Below the pieces are notes generated by a model. The model did no database searches. It saw only the letters and a program-made list of their open reading frames with translations, and was not told the DNA's origin. Positions 44,250 to 53,810 of a stretch of DNA of 64,000 bases are shown in pieces. The position numbers were made by a program, and so were the translations under genes. Position 1 is the first letter of the stretch; each line of letters opens with the position of its first letter. The DNA comes from Epilithonimonas lactis. GTDB taxonomy: Bacteria > Bacteroidota > Bacteroidia > Flavobacteriales > Weeksellaceae. The stretch spans positions 1-64,000 of the forward strand of contig NZ_FOFI01000002.1 of assembly GCF_900110605.1 (NCBI RefSeq), written 5' to 3'.

Positions 44250-46271
44250 ATGAATCCACTATTAGAAAAATTCAATACAAAATATACCTCATCACCCTTC
44301 AGCGACATCAAAGAAGAACATTATCTTCCAGCATTTCAGGAATTGGTAAAGACCGCAGAAAAAGAAATCGACGAAATCACCAACAATCCAGAAACGCCAA
44401 CTTTCGAAAATACGATTGAAGCAATGGCTTTTTCCGGCGAACAATTGGACAGAGTTTCGAGCATTTTCTTCAATCTAAATTCTGCCGAAACCAACGACGA
44501 AATCCAGAAAATCGCGCAAGATGTTTCTCCACTGTTGACCGAATTCTCTTCAAAAATTTCGCAAAACGAAAAACTATTCGAAAGAATCAAAAACGTTTAC
44601 GACCAGAAAGACACTTTGTCATTGAACGACGAACAAAAAATGTTGCTTAACGAAACTTACAAAGGTTTTGTGAGAAGCGGTGCACTTTTGAACGACGAAG
44701 ACAAAAAGAAACTGGAAAAAATCAATATGGATTTGTCCATCAAGTCCCTTCAATTCGGACAAAATGCTTTGGCATCGACCAACGCTTATTTCAAACACAT
44801 CACAGACAAAGAACAATTGAAAGGAATTCCCGAAGCAATCCTTGAGCAATATCACGAAGATGCCAAGGAAAAAGGTTTGGAAGGTTACGTTATTACACTT
44901 CAATATCCGAGTTATCTTCCTGCTCTGACTTACGCCGAAAACCGTGAATTGAGAAAAGAATTGGCTTTGGCTAATGGGAAAAAATCCTTTGACGGAGGCG
45001 AATTTGACAATCAAAACCTCATCAAAGAAATCGTAAAACTTCGTCAGGAAAAAGCGGAATTATTGGGTTATAAAAATTACGCAAATTTCGTCTTGGAGGA
45101 AAGAATGGCAAAATCGCCAGAAAAAGTGTTTGAATTCCTTAACGAACTTTTGGACAAAGCAAAACCTTTCGCTCAAAAGGAAATCGAGGAATTAAAAACC
45201 TTAGCAAAAGCCGACGGAATAGAAGAAATCCAAAGTTATGACCACGCTTTCTACGCCGAAAAATTAAGAAAACAAAAATTCGATATTGATGATGAAGAAC
45301 TGAAACCTTATTTCCAATTGGAGAAAGTTCAGGAAGCAGTTTTTGGTTTAGCCGGAAAATTATTTGGATTAGAATTCAAAGAAATTAATGATGTTCAGAA
45401 ATACCACGATGACGTCAAAACCTACGAAATCACAGAAAATGGAGACGTAAAAGCCCTACTCTACGCCGATTATCATCCTCGAAAAGGAAAACGTGCCGGA
45501 GCCTGGATGACGAGCTATAAAAATCAATATAAAAAAGACGGCGAAAATTCCCGTCCGCATATTTCCGTGGTTTGTAATTTCACAAAGCCTACGAAAGACA
45601 CACCAAGTTTACTGACTTTCCAGGAAGTGACAACTCTCTTCCACGAGTTTGGACACGCACTTCACGGCGTTTTGGCAGACACGCAATATCCGAATCTATC
45701 AGGAACTTCTGTAAAATGGGATTTTGTGGAATTGCCTTCCCAATTCTTAGAAAATTTTTGCTACGAACCAGAATTTCTGAAAACTTTCGCTAAACATTAT
45801 CAAACCGGAGAAATCTTACCAGACGAAAAAATCGAGAAGTTATCTCAAAGCAAATCGTTTATGGAAGGCTATCAAACAATGAGACAAGTTGGTCTTGGAT
45901 TGTTGGATATGGCGTTTCATTCGGAAGTTGAAGAGTTGGAGCGTTTGAGCGTGAAAGAGTACGAAGTTGAAAAAACTGAGGCTACAAGTATCTACCCTTC
46001 AAATCCAGAAACGGCGACTGCACCGAGTTTTTCTCATATTTTCCAAGGTGGATATTCGGCTGGTTATTATTCTTACAAATGGGCGGAAGTTTTGGATGCG
46101 GATGCGTTTCAATATTTCAAAGAGAATGGTATTTTCAATCCGGAAATCGCTTCAAAATATAAAATCCTTCTTTCTTCCGGCGGAACCAAAGACCCGATGG
46201 AATTGTTCAAAGCGTTCCGTGGAAGCGAGCCGAAAGTGGAGAGTTTGCTGAAGAGAGCATTTGGAGCTTAA
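44250..46271 (+). CDS. M3 family metallopeptidase (oligopeptidase A / peptidyl-dipeptidase type)
   Basis: 673 residues with no signal peptide, beginning NPLLEKFNTKYTSSPFSDIK. The zinc site is HEFGH at 465-469 in TLFHEFGHALHG, with the third ligand in the following ENFCYEPEFL or DFVELPSQ segment; GYSAGYYSYKWAEVLDADAF near the end is the substrate-binding signature. It degrades short peptides in the cytoplasm. Length is normal for Dcp/OpdA. A tandem repeat sits just before the start codon and may alter translation. Confidence 0.94.
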   Translation: MNPLLEKFNTKYTSSPFSDIKEEHYLPAFQELVKTAEKEIDEITNNPETPTFENTIEAMAFSGEQLDRVSSIFFNLNSAETNDEIQKIAQDVSPLLTEFSSKISQNEKLFERIKNVYDQKDTLSLNDEQKMLLNETYKGFVRSGALLNDEDKKKLEKINMDLSIKSLQFGQNALASTNAYFKHITDKEQLKGIPEAILEQYHEDAKEKGLEGYVITLQYPSYLPALTYAENRELRKELALANGKKSFDGGEFDNQNLIKEIVKLRQEKAELLGYKNYANFVLEERMAKSPEKVFEFLNELLDKAKPFAQKEIEELKTLAKADGIEEIQSYDHAFYAEKLRKQKFDIDDEELKPYFQLEKVQEAVFGLAGKLFGLEFKEINDVQKYHDDVKTYEITENGDVKALLYADYHPRKGKRAGAWMTSYKNQYKKDGENSRPHISVVCNFTKPTKDTPSLLTFQEVTTLFHEFGHALHGVLADTQYPNLSGTSVKWDFVELPSQFLENFCYEPEFLKTFAKHYQTGEILPDEKIEKLSQSKSFMEGYQTMRQVGLGLLDMAFHSEVEELERLSVKEYEVEKTEATSIYPSNPETATAPSFSHIFQGGYSAGYYSYKWAEVLDADAFQYFKENGIFNPEIASKYKILLSSGGTKDPMELFKAFRGSEPKVESLLKRAFGA

Positions 46272-46297
46272 TATTATATTAGCTAAAAATTAAAATA

Positions 46298-46993
46298 TTG
46301 AAAAGTCACTTAAACTTAATTTTAATACTGGTCTGTTTTTCAATCTTTGTAAAAGCTCAAACGAAGCCCACAACATTATTTGAAAATGATGCGAAGCTAA
46401 CCGGACAAACGGACAAAAATGGAGAGCGAACGGGCGAATGGAAATGGTTTGGGAAAAATGGCGAACTCTTCCAAATCGGAAAATACAACAATGGAAAACC
46501 AGTCGGTGAATGGAAAACCTATTATCGCAATGGAAAATTAAGAACAGTTGGTCGATTCGAAAATGGAAAGCAAACTGGTGAGTGGAAGGAATATTATGAT
46601 AATGGACAACTCTATGAAATTGGCTTGTACGATGGCGAGAACAGAATGGGCGAACACCAATGGTACCACGAAAATGGAAAACCAAAAATGATTGGAAGCT
46701 ACGATGAAGCTGGAAAAACCATTGGCGAATGGAAAGAATATTACGCCAATGGACAACTAAGACACGTTGGAACCCAAAGAGACAACAATCGCGTTGGTGA
46801 ATGGAAATATTATCACGAAAACGGAAACTTGGAAAAAACTGGCAGTCACGATGAAAAAGGAATGATGGTCGGCGAATGGAAATTATATCATAAGAACGGA
46901 AAGATTGGAGCAGTTGGAATAATAAAAGATGGTGAAAAGACAGGAGAATGGAAATATTATGATGAAAATGGCAATCTGAAAAAAACTAAATAA
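46298..46993 (+). CDS. Secreted MORN-like repeat protein (YwqK family)
   Basis: 231 residues: signal peptide (ending IFVKAQ) and then about eight copies of a roughly 23-residue unit with the pattern GEWKxYxxNGxLxxxGxxxxGxxxG, similar to MORN repeats and to proteins often labelled YwqK antitoxin. That name comes from a Bacillus toxin system; no toxin is adjacent here, so I do not infer an antitoxin role. The start codon is TTG at 46298; no ATG gives the signal peptide. It lies 26 bases after the M3 gene. Confidence 0.82.
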   Translation: MKSHLNLILILVCFSIFVKAQTKPTTLFENDAKLTGQTDKNGERTGEWKWFGKNGELFQIGKYNNGKPVGEWKTYYRNGKLRTVGRFENGKQTGEWKEYYDNGQLYEIGLYDGENRMGEHQWYHENGKPKMIGSYDEAGKTIGEWKEYYANGQLRHVGTQRDNNRVGEWKYYHENGNLEKTGSHDEKGMMVGEWKLYHKNGKIGAVGIIKDGEKTGEWKYYDENGNLKKTK

Positions 46994-47017
46994 CCTTATA
47001 ATTTATAATTTTAAGCA

Positions 47018-47395
47018 ATGACTTGTCCCTGCTGTTCCGGAAAATCCTACGAAGATTGCTGTCAACCTTATCACACAAAAGAAAAATTCCCGCCGACTTC
47101 GGAAGCTTTGATGCGTTCCAGATTTTCGGCGTTTGCGATTCCGAACGGTGAATATCTTTGGGAAACCACGTCGCCTGGAAAACGGAAATTTCATAGTAAG
47201 AAAAGTCTTCAAGAATGGGGCGAAATCAATGATTGGACGAAGTTGGAAATCGTGGATACACCATCAATGAACAAGGTGGAATTCAAAGCGTTTTATACGG
47301 ATGAAGATGGAAATCCGCAAGTTCATCACGAGTTATCGACCTTCAAGACGATTCAGAATCGTTGGTATTATGTGAGCGGAGTATTTTTGGATTAA
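47018..47395 (+). CDS. YchJ-like SEC-C motif protein
   Basis: 125 residues beginning MTCPCCSGKSYEDCCQPYH, a SEC-C zinc-binding motif (CxC...CC) as in YchJ and the SecA tail, followed by the YchJ family region PPTSEALMRSRFSAFAI and a small NTF2-like domain ending NRWYYVSGVF. Function unknown. It is convergent with the VF530 gene, with only five bases between stops. Confidence 0.9.
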   Translation: MTCPCCSGKSYEDCCQPYHTKEKFPPTSEALMRSRFSAFAIPNGEYLWETTSPGKRKFHSKKSLQEWGEINDWTKLEIVDTPSMNKVEFKAFYTDEDGNPQVHHELSTFKTIQNRWYYVSGVFLD

Positions 47396-47400
47396 GAAAT

Positions 47401-47646
47401 TTAAAGCAAACCTCTTTTCTTTTTTTGTCTCAAAACATAGAGGTACAAACTTTCGACTTTCGCTCTTGCCCAGTCGGTTTTTCTAAGGAATTTCAGTGAG
47501 GAATTAATACTTGGATTGTCGGCGTTGAAACATCGGATGTTGATTTGCTTTCCCAATTCTTCGAAACCATTGTAATAATCCACCAATTCTTCCAAAATCG
47601 CGTCGAGTCTTTTGCCGTGTAAAGGGTCTTTCGAAGTTTGTTCCAT
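47401..47646 (-). CDS. VF530 (DUF2132) family protein
   Basis: 81 residues: DPLHGKRLDAILEELVDYYNGFEELG, INIRCFNADNPSINSSLKFLRKTDWAR and a basic end (RQKKKRGLL). This is the VF530 family, whose structure resembles small DNA-binding domains. DNA binding is inferred from family knowledge. Length is typical. Confidence 0.9.
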   Translation of the reverse strand: MEQTSKDPLHGKRLDAILEELVDYYNGFEELGKQINIRCFNADNPSINSSLKFLRKTDWARAKVESLYLYVLRQKKKRGLL

Positions 47647-47677
47647 TTTGTAAAATTATTGATTTTAATATAATTTT

Positions 47678-47757
47678 GAACGCAAAGCGCGCAAAGATTT
47701 CTTTATAATTATTGAAAATATTTTTAAGGTTCGCAAAGGCGCTTCGCTCAGCTAAGT
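47678..47757 (+). repeat. Dispersed repeat family B, copy 3
   Basis: GAACGCAAAGCGCGCAAAG, AT-rich middle with TTGAAAATATTTTTAAGG, then TTCGCAAAGGCGCTTCGCTC. Same orientation as the other two copies. Confidence 0.7.
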
Positions 47758-47795
47758 ATTATTAAAAGTACAAACATTTAATTCTCCTTATTTCA

Positions 47796-47803
47796 TATAT
47801 TTG
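47796..47803 (+). promoter_or_regulatory. Promoter -7 element before the SGNH hydrolase
   Basis: TATATTTG matches TAnnTTTG, 18 bases before the ATG at 47821. Confidence 0.45.
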
Positions 47804-47820
47804 ATTATAAATCAGAAAAA

Positions 47821-48474
47821 ATGAAAATCCTAACTTTTATTATCCTTTTATTTTCTACAATGTCTCACGCTCAGGACTTCGCCAATTTCGGCAGATATCA
47901 AAAACAAAATCAAGAAGTAAAATCCAAAAACACAACACCAAACTCTGTATTGATGGGCGATTCTATCACAGAAGGCTGGTTTGCCACAGACCCGGAATTT
48001 TTCACCAAAAACAATTTCGTCGGGAGAGGAATTGGGGGTCAGGTGACTTCTCAAATGCTTTTGAGATTTCGGGAAGATGTGATTTTATTGAAACCAAAAC
48101 GCGTGATTATCCTCGCCGGAACAAATGATATTGCGGAAAATCAAGGTCCGATTTCGATGGATAAAATTTTCGGGAATATTGTTTCGATGGTTGAACTGGC
48201 GAAAGCTAATAACATCAAAGTGGTTTTGTGTTCGGCGCTTCCCGCTTCTGATTTCCCTTGGCGAAAAGGAATGATGCCCGCTGACAAAGTGATTGCACTG
48301 AATCAAATGATAAAAGATTACGCTCAGAAAAACAAAATCACCTACATCGATTATCACACGCCATTGAAAGACGACAAAAATGGTTTGCCTAAAGAAATCG
48401 CAGAAGACGGAATCCACCCGAACAAATTGGGTTATGAGAAAATGGAAGCAATTCTATTGAAAAATTTGAAGTAA
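47821..48474 (+). CDS. Secreted SGNH/GDSL hydrolase
   Basis: 217 residues with a signal peptide (ending MSHAQ) and the SGNH blocks: GDSITEGW (serine at residue 48), the glycine in GRGIGGQ, LAGTNDI, and DGIHPNKLGYEKM with the catalytic Asp and His. It should hydrolyse esters in the periplasm or outside the cell, for example acetyl groups on glycans; the substrate is inferred only. Its stop overlaps the next ATG by one base (TAATG). Confidence 0.92.
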   Translation: MKILTFIILLFSTMSHAQDFANFGRYQKQNQEVKSKNTTPNSVLMGDSITEGWFATDPEFFTKNNFVGRGIGGQVTSQMLLRFREDVILLKPKRVIILAGTNDIAENQGPISMDKIFGNIVSMVELAKANNIKVVLCSALPASDFPWRKGMMPADKVIALNQMIKDYAQKNKITYIDYHTPLKDDKNGLPKEIAEDGIHPNKLGYEKMEAILLKNLK

Positions 48475-49004
48475 TGAATCTTGAAGCACTAAAATTCCCA
48501 GTCGGAAAATTCGTAAAACCAGAAACCATCACCAAAGAAATCATCGATTCTGCTATTTCTGAAATTGAAAACTTTCCAAATCTTGTGAAAGCTGAAATTG
48601 AAAATTTGGATGAAAACGATTTGAAGTTAAAATACAGACCAGAAGGCTGGACCATCACTCAAGTCGTTCACCATTGTGCCGATAGTCATATCAACAGTTA
48701 TGTGCGATTCAAATTGGCGTTGACGGAAAATCTTCCAACGATAAAACCTTATGAAGAAAGTCTTTGGGCGGAACTTCCGGATAGCAAACTTTCGCCTTTT
48801 GTTTCTTTGAAGTTACTGGAAGCGTTGCACGAAAGATGGGTTTTTATTTTGAAGAGTTTGTCGGAGGAAGATTTGAACAAAGAATTTATCCATCCTGAAC
48901 AGCCAGAAAAGATTTCGCTCAAAGAGAATATTTTAATTTACAGTTGGCATTGTCAGCATCATTTGGCGCATATTCGTCAAGCGAAGGAATTGAGATTTAA
49001 TTAA
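48474..49004 (+). CDS. DinB-like (YfiT/BstA-type) putative thiol transferase
   Basis: 176 residues with the metal-binding histidines of the DinB four-helix fold: WTITQVVHHCADSHINSY and YSWHCQHHLAHIRQAKEL. RLKYRPEGW is also typical of the YfiT group, which includes the bacillithiol transferase BstA. The exact substrate is unknown. Translationally coupled to the SGNH hydrolase. Confidence 0.87.
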   Translation: MNLEALKFPVGKFVKPETITKEIIDSAISEIENFPNLVKAEIENLDENDLKLKYRPEGWTITQVVHHCADSHINSYVRFKLALTENLPTIKPYEESLWAELPDSKLSPFVSLKLLEALHERWVFILKSLSEEDLNKEFIHPEQPEKISLKENILIYSWHCQHHLAHIRQAKELRFN

Positions 49005-49023
49005 AAACTTTTTAAATGAAATT

Positions 49024-49425
49024 ATGAAACAGTCTATTTCCATTTTGTTTTTGCTCGTCACAACTACCTTTTCATTTGCTCAAAATAAAATTGACCAAGA
49101 CCTGGAAAAATGTCTAAGCCAGAGAAATTCTACCGCTGGTCAAGTAAGTTGTGTTTCTTCTGCTCGGGATTCTTGGGATAAGGAACTTAACAAATCTTAT
49201 TTATCATTAAGTCAAAAACTTTCAAAAACCGGAAAGAGCGAATTGGTAGAAGCGCAGAGAAATTGGATGAAGTTCCGAGATTCTGAATTCAAATTGATTG
49301 ACAAGTATTATTTTGGTGTGAAGAAAGGAACATTATTCTACGTCATCGCGGAAAATAAAAAATTGGAGATTGTGAAGGAAAGGGCTTTACAGCTTAAAGA
49401 ATATGATGAGCAGTTTGATTATTGA
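49024..49425 (+). CDS. Lysozyme inhibitor LprI family (DUF1311) protein
   Basis: 133 residues: signal peptide ending FSFAQ, then KCLSQRNSTAGQVSCVSSARDSWDKELNKSYLSL and LVEAQRNWMKFRDSEFKL. Two cysteines and the AQRxWxxFRD motif mark the DUF1311/LprI family, whose members include a lysozyme inhibitor in Mycobacterium. Periplasmic. The specific role here is unknown. Confidence 0.9.
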   Translation: MKQSISILFLLVTTTFSFAQNKIDQDLEKCLSQRNSTAGQVSCVSSARDSWDKELNKSYLSLSQKLSKTGKSELVEAQRNWMKFRDSEFKLIDKYYFGVKKGTLFYVIAENKKLEIVKERALQLKEYDEQFDY

Positions 49426-49443
49426 TTTTCTAAAATTGATTTA

Positions 49444-49959
49444 ATGATTATAAATGCAGAAATTATTAGTCGACCAGATTCTGGAGAATATATGGAAAGG
49501 ATATATGATGTTGAAAGTGCCTGGAATTCACAGTCCTGGACATTCGTTAGATTTACAGATGAGAATTATGAGCAATGGTGTGGACAATTCCGGGGAGAAA
49601 GAAAAAGAGTAGCAATTTCAGAAATTTCAAAAAGGGTTTTAATTTTGACTTCAGATTATTTATTTTCAATTGATTTAAATAATGGTGATTTAATTGAATT
49701 TGATAACAGTCCTGGATATATAAATTTGATTGCCATTAATGATGGAAATTTTCTTGTGTCAGATTACTATAATATTACCAAAATCTTGGATAAATTAAGC
49801 AATACAAAACACATTGAAAGTCCAATTCAAATGGACGTGATTAAATTTGAGTTGTGGGATGGGAACTTTCTAAATTTCAGCTGTGACGAATTTTTAAATT
49901 GGGATAGACATTTAAAAATGAGATACAATTCTAAAACAGATGAGGTCAAAATATTATAA
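49444..49959 (+). CDS. Hypothetical protein, 171 residues
   Basis: I do not recognise a family. No signal peptide. The sequence is beta-rich with repeated strand pairs (SWTFVRFTDENYEQWCGQFRG, RVLILTSDYLFSIDLNNGDL, NLIAINDGNFLVSDYYNI), which resembles a small beta-propeller-like or WD-type protein. It is more AT-rich than its neighbours. It follows the LprI gene by 18 bases, so it is probably co-transcribed. Confidence 0.7.
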   Translation: MIINAEIISRPDSGEYMERIYDVESAWNSQSWTFVRFTDENYEQWCGQFRGERKRVAISEISKRVLILTSDYLFSIDLNNGDLIEFDNSPGYINLIAINDGNFLVSDYYNITKILDKLSNTKHIESPIQMDVIKFELWDGNFLNFSCDEFLNWDRHLKMRYNSKTDEVKIL

Positions 49960-50051
49960 GTTTCCTAAATCATCTACAGACAAATTCTTTATTTTCGAAC
50001 CCCGCTCATATTCTTCCCGAAAAGTGTATTTTTAGGCAAAATTTTTTAGTA

Positions 50052-51539
50052 ATGATCTACGGAATCGATACGCTCGGATATCAGGATGTTTTGGCAATAG
50101 CAAAAAATCCATCGCTTGCAAAACTCAGTGAAAAATCAAAAGAACAAATTATAAAGTCGCAAAAGAATGTTCAAGAAATTGTAGCTTCTGACAGGACGGT
50201 TTACGGTATCAATACAGGATTCGGACCACTTTGCGACACCAAAATATCAGAATCGGAAACAGCGCAACTTCAGCACAATTTGATTATTTCTCACGCCGTT
50301 GGTGTTGGAAAACCGATTGATAAGAATATTTCAAAAATAATGATGATTGCCAAGGTGCACGCTTTGTCAAAAGGATTTTCGGGTGTTTCATTAGATGTGA
50401 TTGAGCGATTGATAATGATGTTGGAGAAAGACATCATTCCTGTTGTTCCAGAGCAAGGTTCTGTTGGAGCTTCTGGAGATCTGGCGCCTTTGGCACATTT
50501 GGTTTTGCCACTTTTAGGACTAGGTCAGGTTTGGGAAAATGATAAAACGGTTGAGACATCTATAGTTCTCGAAAAGCATAATATTCAGCCATTAAAACTT
50601 GGTCCAAAAGAAGGTTTGGGATTGATCAATGGCACGCAATTCATCCTCGCTCACGCCATCATTGGATTATCAAAATTCGAATATCTTTTAGATTTAGCAG
50701 ACCTGACTGCGGCAATGAGCCTTGAAGCTTATCGAGGTTCTGCAAGTCCTTTCAAAAAAGAATTGCACGACATTCGCCCGTTTGACGGAAGCCGAAAAGT
50801 GGCAGAAAGAATGCGAAACTTCCTGAAAGATTCTGACAATCTGAAGTCCCACGAATTCTGCGACCGCGTTCAGGATCCATATTCTATGAGATGTGTACCG
50901 CAAGTTCACGGCGCTAGCAGAAATGCTTTTGAACATTTGAAACAAATGGCAGACACAGAATTGAATTCTGTAACCGACAATCCAATCATTCTAAGTGCAG
51001 AAGAATCCATCTCAGGCGGGAATTTCCACGGACAATTAATGGCTTTGCCTTTAGATTATTGTGCATTGGCAGCAGCTGAACTTGGAAATATCTCTGACCG
51101 AAGAAGTTATCTCTTGCTGGAAGGAAAATATGGTTTGCCTAAATTATTAATCGAAAGTTCTGGCCTTAATTCCGGCTTTATGATCCCGCAATACACAAGT
51201 GCAGCATTGGTTACAGAGAACAAAACGCTTTGTTTTCCAGCTTCTGCAGATTCTATACCGACAAGTTTAGGTCAGGAAGACCACGTTTCTATGGGAAGTA
51301 TTTCGGGAAGAAAATTCAATCAAATCCTTGGAAATCTTGAAAATATTTTGGCGATTGAATTGATGTTTGGCGCTCAAGGTCTGGAATTCAGAAGACCTGC
51401 AGTTTGCTCGGAAATTGTTGAGAAGAATTATGCAATTATCCGTTCTGTGGTTCCGAAGTTGGAAAATGATAGATTGATTGGTGAGGATATTTTGAAAATT
51501 GCCGAGTTGATCAAAGAAAGAAAACTAATTGTCAATTAA
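50052..51539 (+). CDS. hutH: Histidine ammonia-lyase
   Basis: The 495-residue protein has the MIO-forming triad Ala140-Ser141-Gly142 in GSVGASGDLAPLAH and the catalytic tyrosine at 51 in YGINTGFGPL. Also present are NGTQF and the SVTDNPI and GNFHGQ segments. It deaminates histidine to urocanate, the first step of histidine use. The hutU, hutI and hutG genes are not in the window. Related tyrosine ammonia-lyases have the same fold, but HAL fits best. Confidence 0.94.
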   Translation: MIYGIDTLGYQDVLAIAKNPSLAKLSEKSKEQIIKSQKNVQEIVASDRTVYGINTGFGPLCDTKISESETAQLQHNLIISHAVGVGKPIDKNISKIMMIAKVHALSKGFSGVSLDVIERLIMMLEKDIIPVVPEQGSVGASGDLAPLAHLVLPLLGLGQVWENDKTVETSIVLEKHNIQPLKLGPKEGLGLINGTQFILAHAIIGLSKFEYLLDLADLTAAMSLEAYRGSASPFKKELHDIRPFDGSRKVAERMRNFLKDSDNLKSHEFCDRVQDPYSMRCVPQVHGASRNAFEHLKQMADTELNSVTDNPIILSAEESISGGNFHGQLMALPLDYCALAAAELGNISDRRSYLLLEGKYGLPKLLIESSGLNSGFMIPQYTSAALVTENKTLCFPASADSIPTSLGQEDHVSMGSISGRKFNQILGNLENILAIELMFGAQGLEFRRPAVCSEIVEKNYAIIRSVVPKLENDRLIGEDILKIAELIKERKLIVN

Positions 51540-51549
51540 AAATCATTCA

Positions 51550-52005
51550 ATGAAAAAATTATTATTAATAGGTAGCTTATTTTTGTATTCATTATCTTTT
51601 GCACAAGCAAAAAATGAAAAAATCAGAGAATTATTGACACTTACTGGCGCAGGAAATTTGGGAGCTACATATGCAAAACAAATTTTGACACATTTCAAAT
51701 CCGCTTACCCATCGGTACCTGAGAAAGTCTGGATTGATTTTTCTAATGAGATCAAAGCTTCAGATCTGGAAGATTTGATTTTGCCACTTTATCACAAATA
51801 TTATACAGAAAAAGATATTGATGACTTAATTGTCTTCTACAAAAGTCCCGTTGGAATCAAAACTACGAAAATATTACCGCAAATTATGCTAGAAAGTCAA
51901 GAAGCTGGAAAGCAATGGGGATCAAAGATCGCTGAAAAAGTAATTAAAAAGCTAAAAGAAGAAAATTATCTACAAGACCCGCCGCCTCCACTGCCATCAA
52001 AATAA
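51550..52005 (+). CDS. DUF2059 domain protein, exported
   Basis: 151 residues from ATG 51550 (the frame begins earlier, within hutH). Signal peptide MKKLLLIGSLFLYSLSFAQ, then a helical domain with KIRELLTLTGAGNLG, and the DUF2059 end segment LILPLYHKYYTEKDIDDLIVFYKSPVGIKTTKILP. Periplasmic, function unknown. It ends in a proline run (QDPPPPLPSK). Confidence 0.9.
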   Translation: MKKLLLIGSLFLYSLSFAQAKNEKIRELLTLTGAGNLGATYAKQILTHFKSAYPSVPEKVWIDFSNEIKASDLEDLILPLYHKYYTEKDIDDLIVFYKSPVGIKTTKILPQIMLESQEAGKQWGSKIAEKVIKKLKEENYLQDPPPPLPSK

Positions 52006-52011
52006 TCATTA

Positions 52012-52457
52012 ATGAACATCCTCCGCACGACTTCCGAAAACCAAGATTTCCAAAATCTCGTAAAACAACTGGACGCTTATCTCGCTATAATAGATGGTGA
52101 TGAACACGGTTTTTATGATCAATACAACAAAATCGATTCGCTAAAAAACTGTATCGTCATTTATGATAATGATGAGGCCTTGCTTGTGGCGCAATAAAAG
52201 CTTTTGATGAAAAATCGATGGAAGTCAAAAGAATGTTCACGCTTCCGGAGGAACGAGGAAAAGGTTTGGCTTCTGCTATTTTAAAAGAATTAGAAACTTG
52301 GACTAAGGAATTAGGTTACGAGAAAACAATCCTCGAAACGGGGAAAAGACAAACCGAAGCGGTTGCACTTTATCAAAAATGCGGTTATAAAGTTATCCCA
52401 AATTACGGACAATATGCAGGCGTGGAAAACAGCGTTTGTTTTGAGAAAACCCTATAA
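52012..52457 (+). pseudogene. GNAT family acetyltransferase with a one-base frameshift
   Basis: The first part (52012-52197) ends early at TAA after NDEALLVAQ; the second frame continues from about 52180 as LACGAIKAFDEKSMEVKRMF and then the GNAT core PEERGKGLASAILKELETW and the C-terminal LYQKCGYKVIPNYGQY. Reading DEALACGAIKAFD requires one extra base near GAGGCC (about 52173-52178). Everything else looks functional, so this is a recent frameshift or an assembly error. The GNAT family transfers acetyl from acetyl-CoA to amines; the acceptor is unknown. Confidence 0.85.
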
Positions 52458-53627
52458 TCAATTCCCCAACTGATAGTCCAAAGGCAACATTTTTGAAATA
52501 TTCTGCCTGGAGAAATCGCCTTCCAAGATCAACAGATCAGGTTCAGAAATATTGCCTTCCGGAAAGATCTCGAATTGCATAGCTTCCGGATGCACGAATG
52601 ATGATTGCGTCACCACGCCAGAAGATCTCACAAATTCGCCTTTCTTGATCTCGTAATAATATTTCTGAAAATTGACCTGAAGCAGATCTTCAAAGTCTAA
52701 GAACAAGCGTTCATCTTGACGCTTCGTAAATTCAGACTCTTTCATTTTGGTTTTCAGGATGGCCATCAGAAATTCGGAGTTTCTACTTTTCTTTTGCGCA
52801 ATCGCTTCCAACTCATCGGTCCAAGGCAAGGTCGAGTTTTGTGTTTTCTTAATGGCAAAATGGTCGTTCAGTTTCTGCAATTCGGCTTCAGAAGGATATT
52901 CTGGGTTTGGGATCCGCTTGGCGTGATTCACGATGAAACCTTCCTTTTCCAGCTCATTTTGATAGAGACTTCTCAAAAAATGCATCACACTACCTTTGTA
53001 AGCATTCATCCGATTGAGAGTGATCTCCTTTCTGAAACTGGTCTCTTTGAAGAATGATGTCCCCAGATAACTTGTACTTTTTGCTTTGAAATCAGCCTGG
53101 AAATTGATCAGATTATATTGGATCGTATAACCCAATTTCTTATTTTCGATGACCAACGTTTGCGGTGCTTTCACTTTCAGAAATTGATTTTTCTTGTCGT
53201 AAGAAAACTTAAGCGTCCGTTGGTTTTTGATTCTCACATCATCCCTATCAAATCCAATAAACTGGTCTAGGAAATAATTAATAAAATCTTTGTAAGCCTG
53301 CTCTGTATATGGAATGATAACGACTTCCTCGATTTCACTGACGGGATTGATGATGACTTTCACAGATTTCCCAATTGCCTTTTCTAATGGAAAGATACTG
53401 GTCTCATAATTATCTTTTTGAAAGATGATATTTCCACTTTTCTGTCCCTGTACATCCAACTGAAAACTTCCGTCGCCATTGGAAACGGACGATACCTTTG
53501 TTCCATCCAGATACACATTCACATTCGAAATGGCTGCACCACTTTCCGTTTGTATTTTCCCCGAAATGGTTTGGGAATACAGAAAAAAAGTTCCGAAGAA
53601 GAATATTAAGAATTGTAAAAACCTCAC
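52458..53627 (-). CDS. Carboxypeptidase-regulatory-like domain protein
   Basis: 389 residues if started at GTG 53627 (VRFLQFLIFFFGTFFLYSQ, a good signal peptide). ATG at 53687 adds 20 residues before it. An N-terminal beta-sandwich follows (TISGKIQTESGAAISNVNVYLDGTKV), of the kind found in SusC/TonB-linked and surface proteins, then a long soluble region with no family I recognise (FRKEITLNRMNAYKGSVMHFL). Probably periplasmic or outer-membrane associated. Its stop directly abuts the acetyltransferase stop. Confidence 0.78.
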   Translation of the reverse strand: MRFLQFLIFFFGTFFLYSQTISGKIQTESGAAISNVNVYLDGTKVSSVSNGDGSFQLDVQGQKSGNIIFQKDNYETSIFPLEKAIGKSVKVIINPVSEIEEVVIIPYTEQAYKDFINYFLDQFIGFDRDDVRIKNQRTLKFSYDKKNQFLKVKAPQTLVIENKKLGYTIQYNLINFQADFKAKSTSYLGTSFFKETSFRKEITLNRMNAYKGSVMHFLRSLYQNELEKEGFIVNHAKRIPNPEYPSEAELQKLNDHFAIKKTQNSTLPWTDELEAIAQKKSRNSEFLMAILKTKMKESEFTKRQDERLFLDFEDLLQVNFQKYYYEIKKGEFVRSSGVVTQSSFVHPEAMQFEIFPEGNISEPDLLILEGDFSRQNISKMLPLDYQLGN

Positions 53628-53810
53628 GTGATATATTTTGAACTCCGAATTTAATAAATAAAAAAAGGATTTCGTCGAAATATGCATTAAACCACAATAG
53701 TCACAAAAGTTGTCGTGCGTTTTAAGTCATTCGAAAGTTTAAATAAGGAAAATTTCCCTTTTCGCTACTATGTAAAACTATCCATAAAGTACTGAAATTT
53801 AACAAATTGT

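Noticed and set aside
46298-46993. Calling the MORN-like protein an antitoxin
   Set aside because: The label comes from similarity to YwqK, but no toxin gene is adjacent and the protein has a signal peptide.
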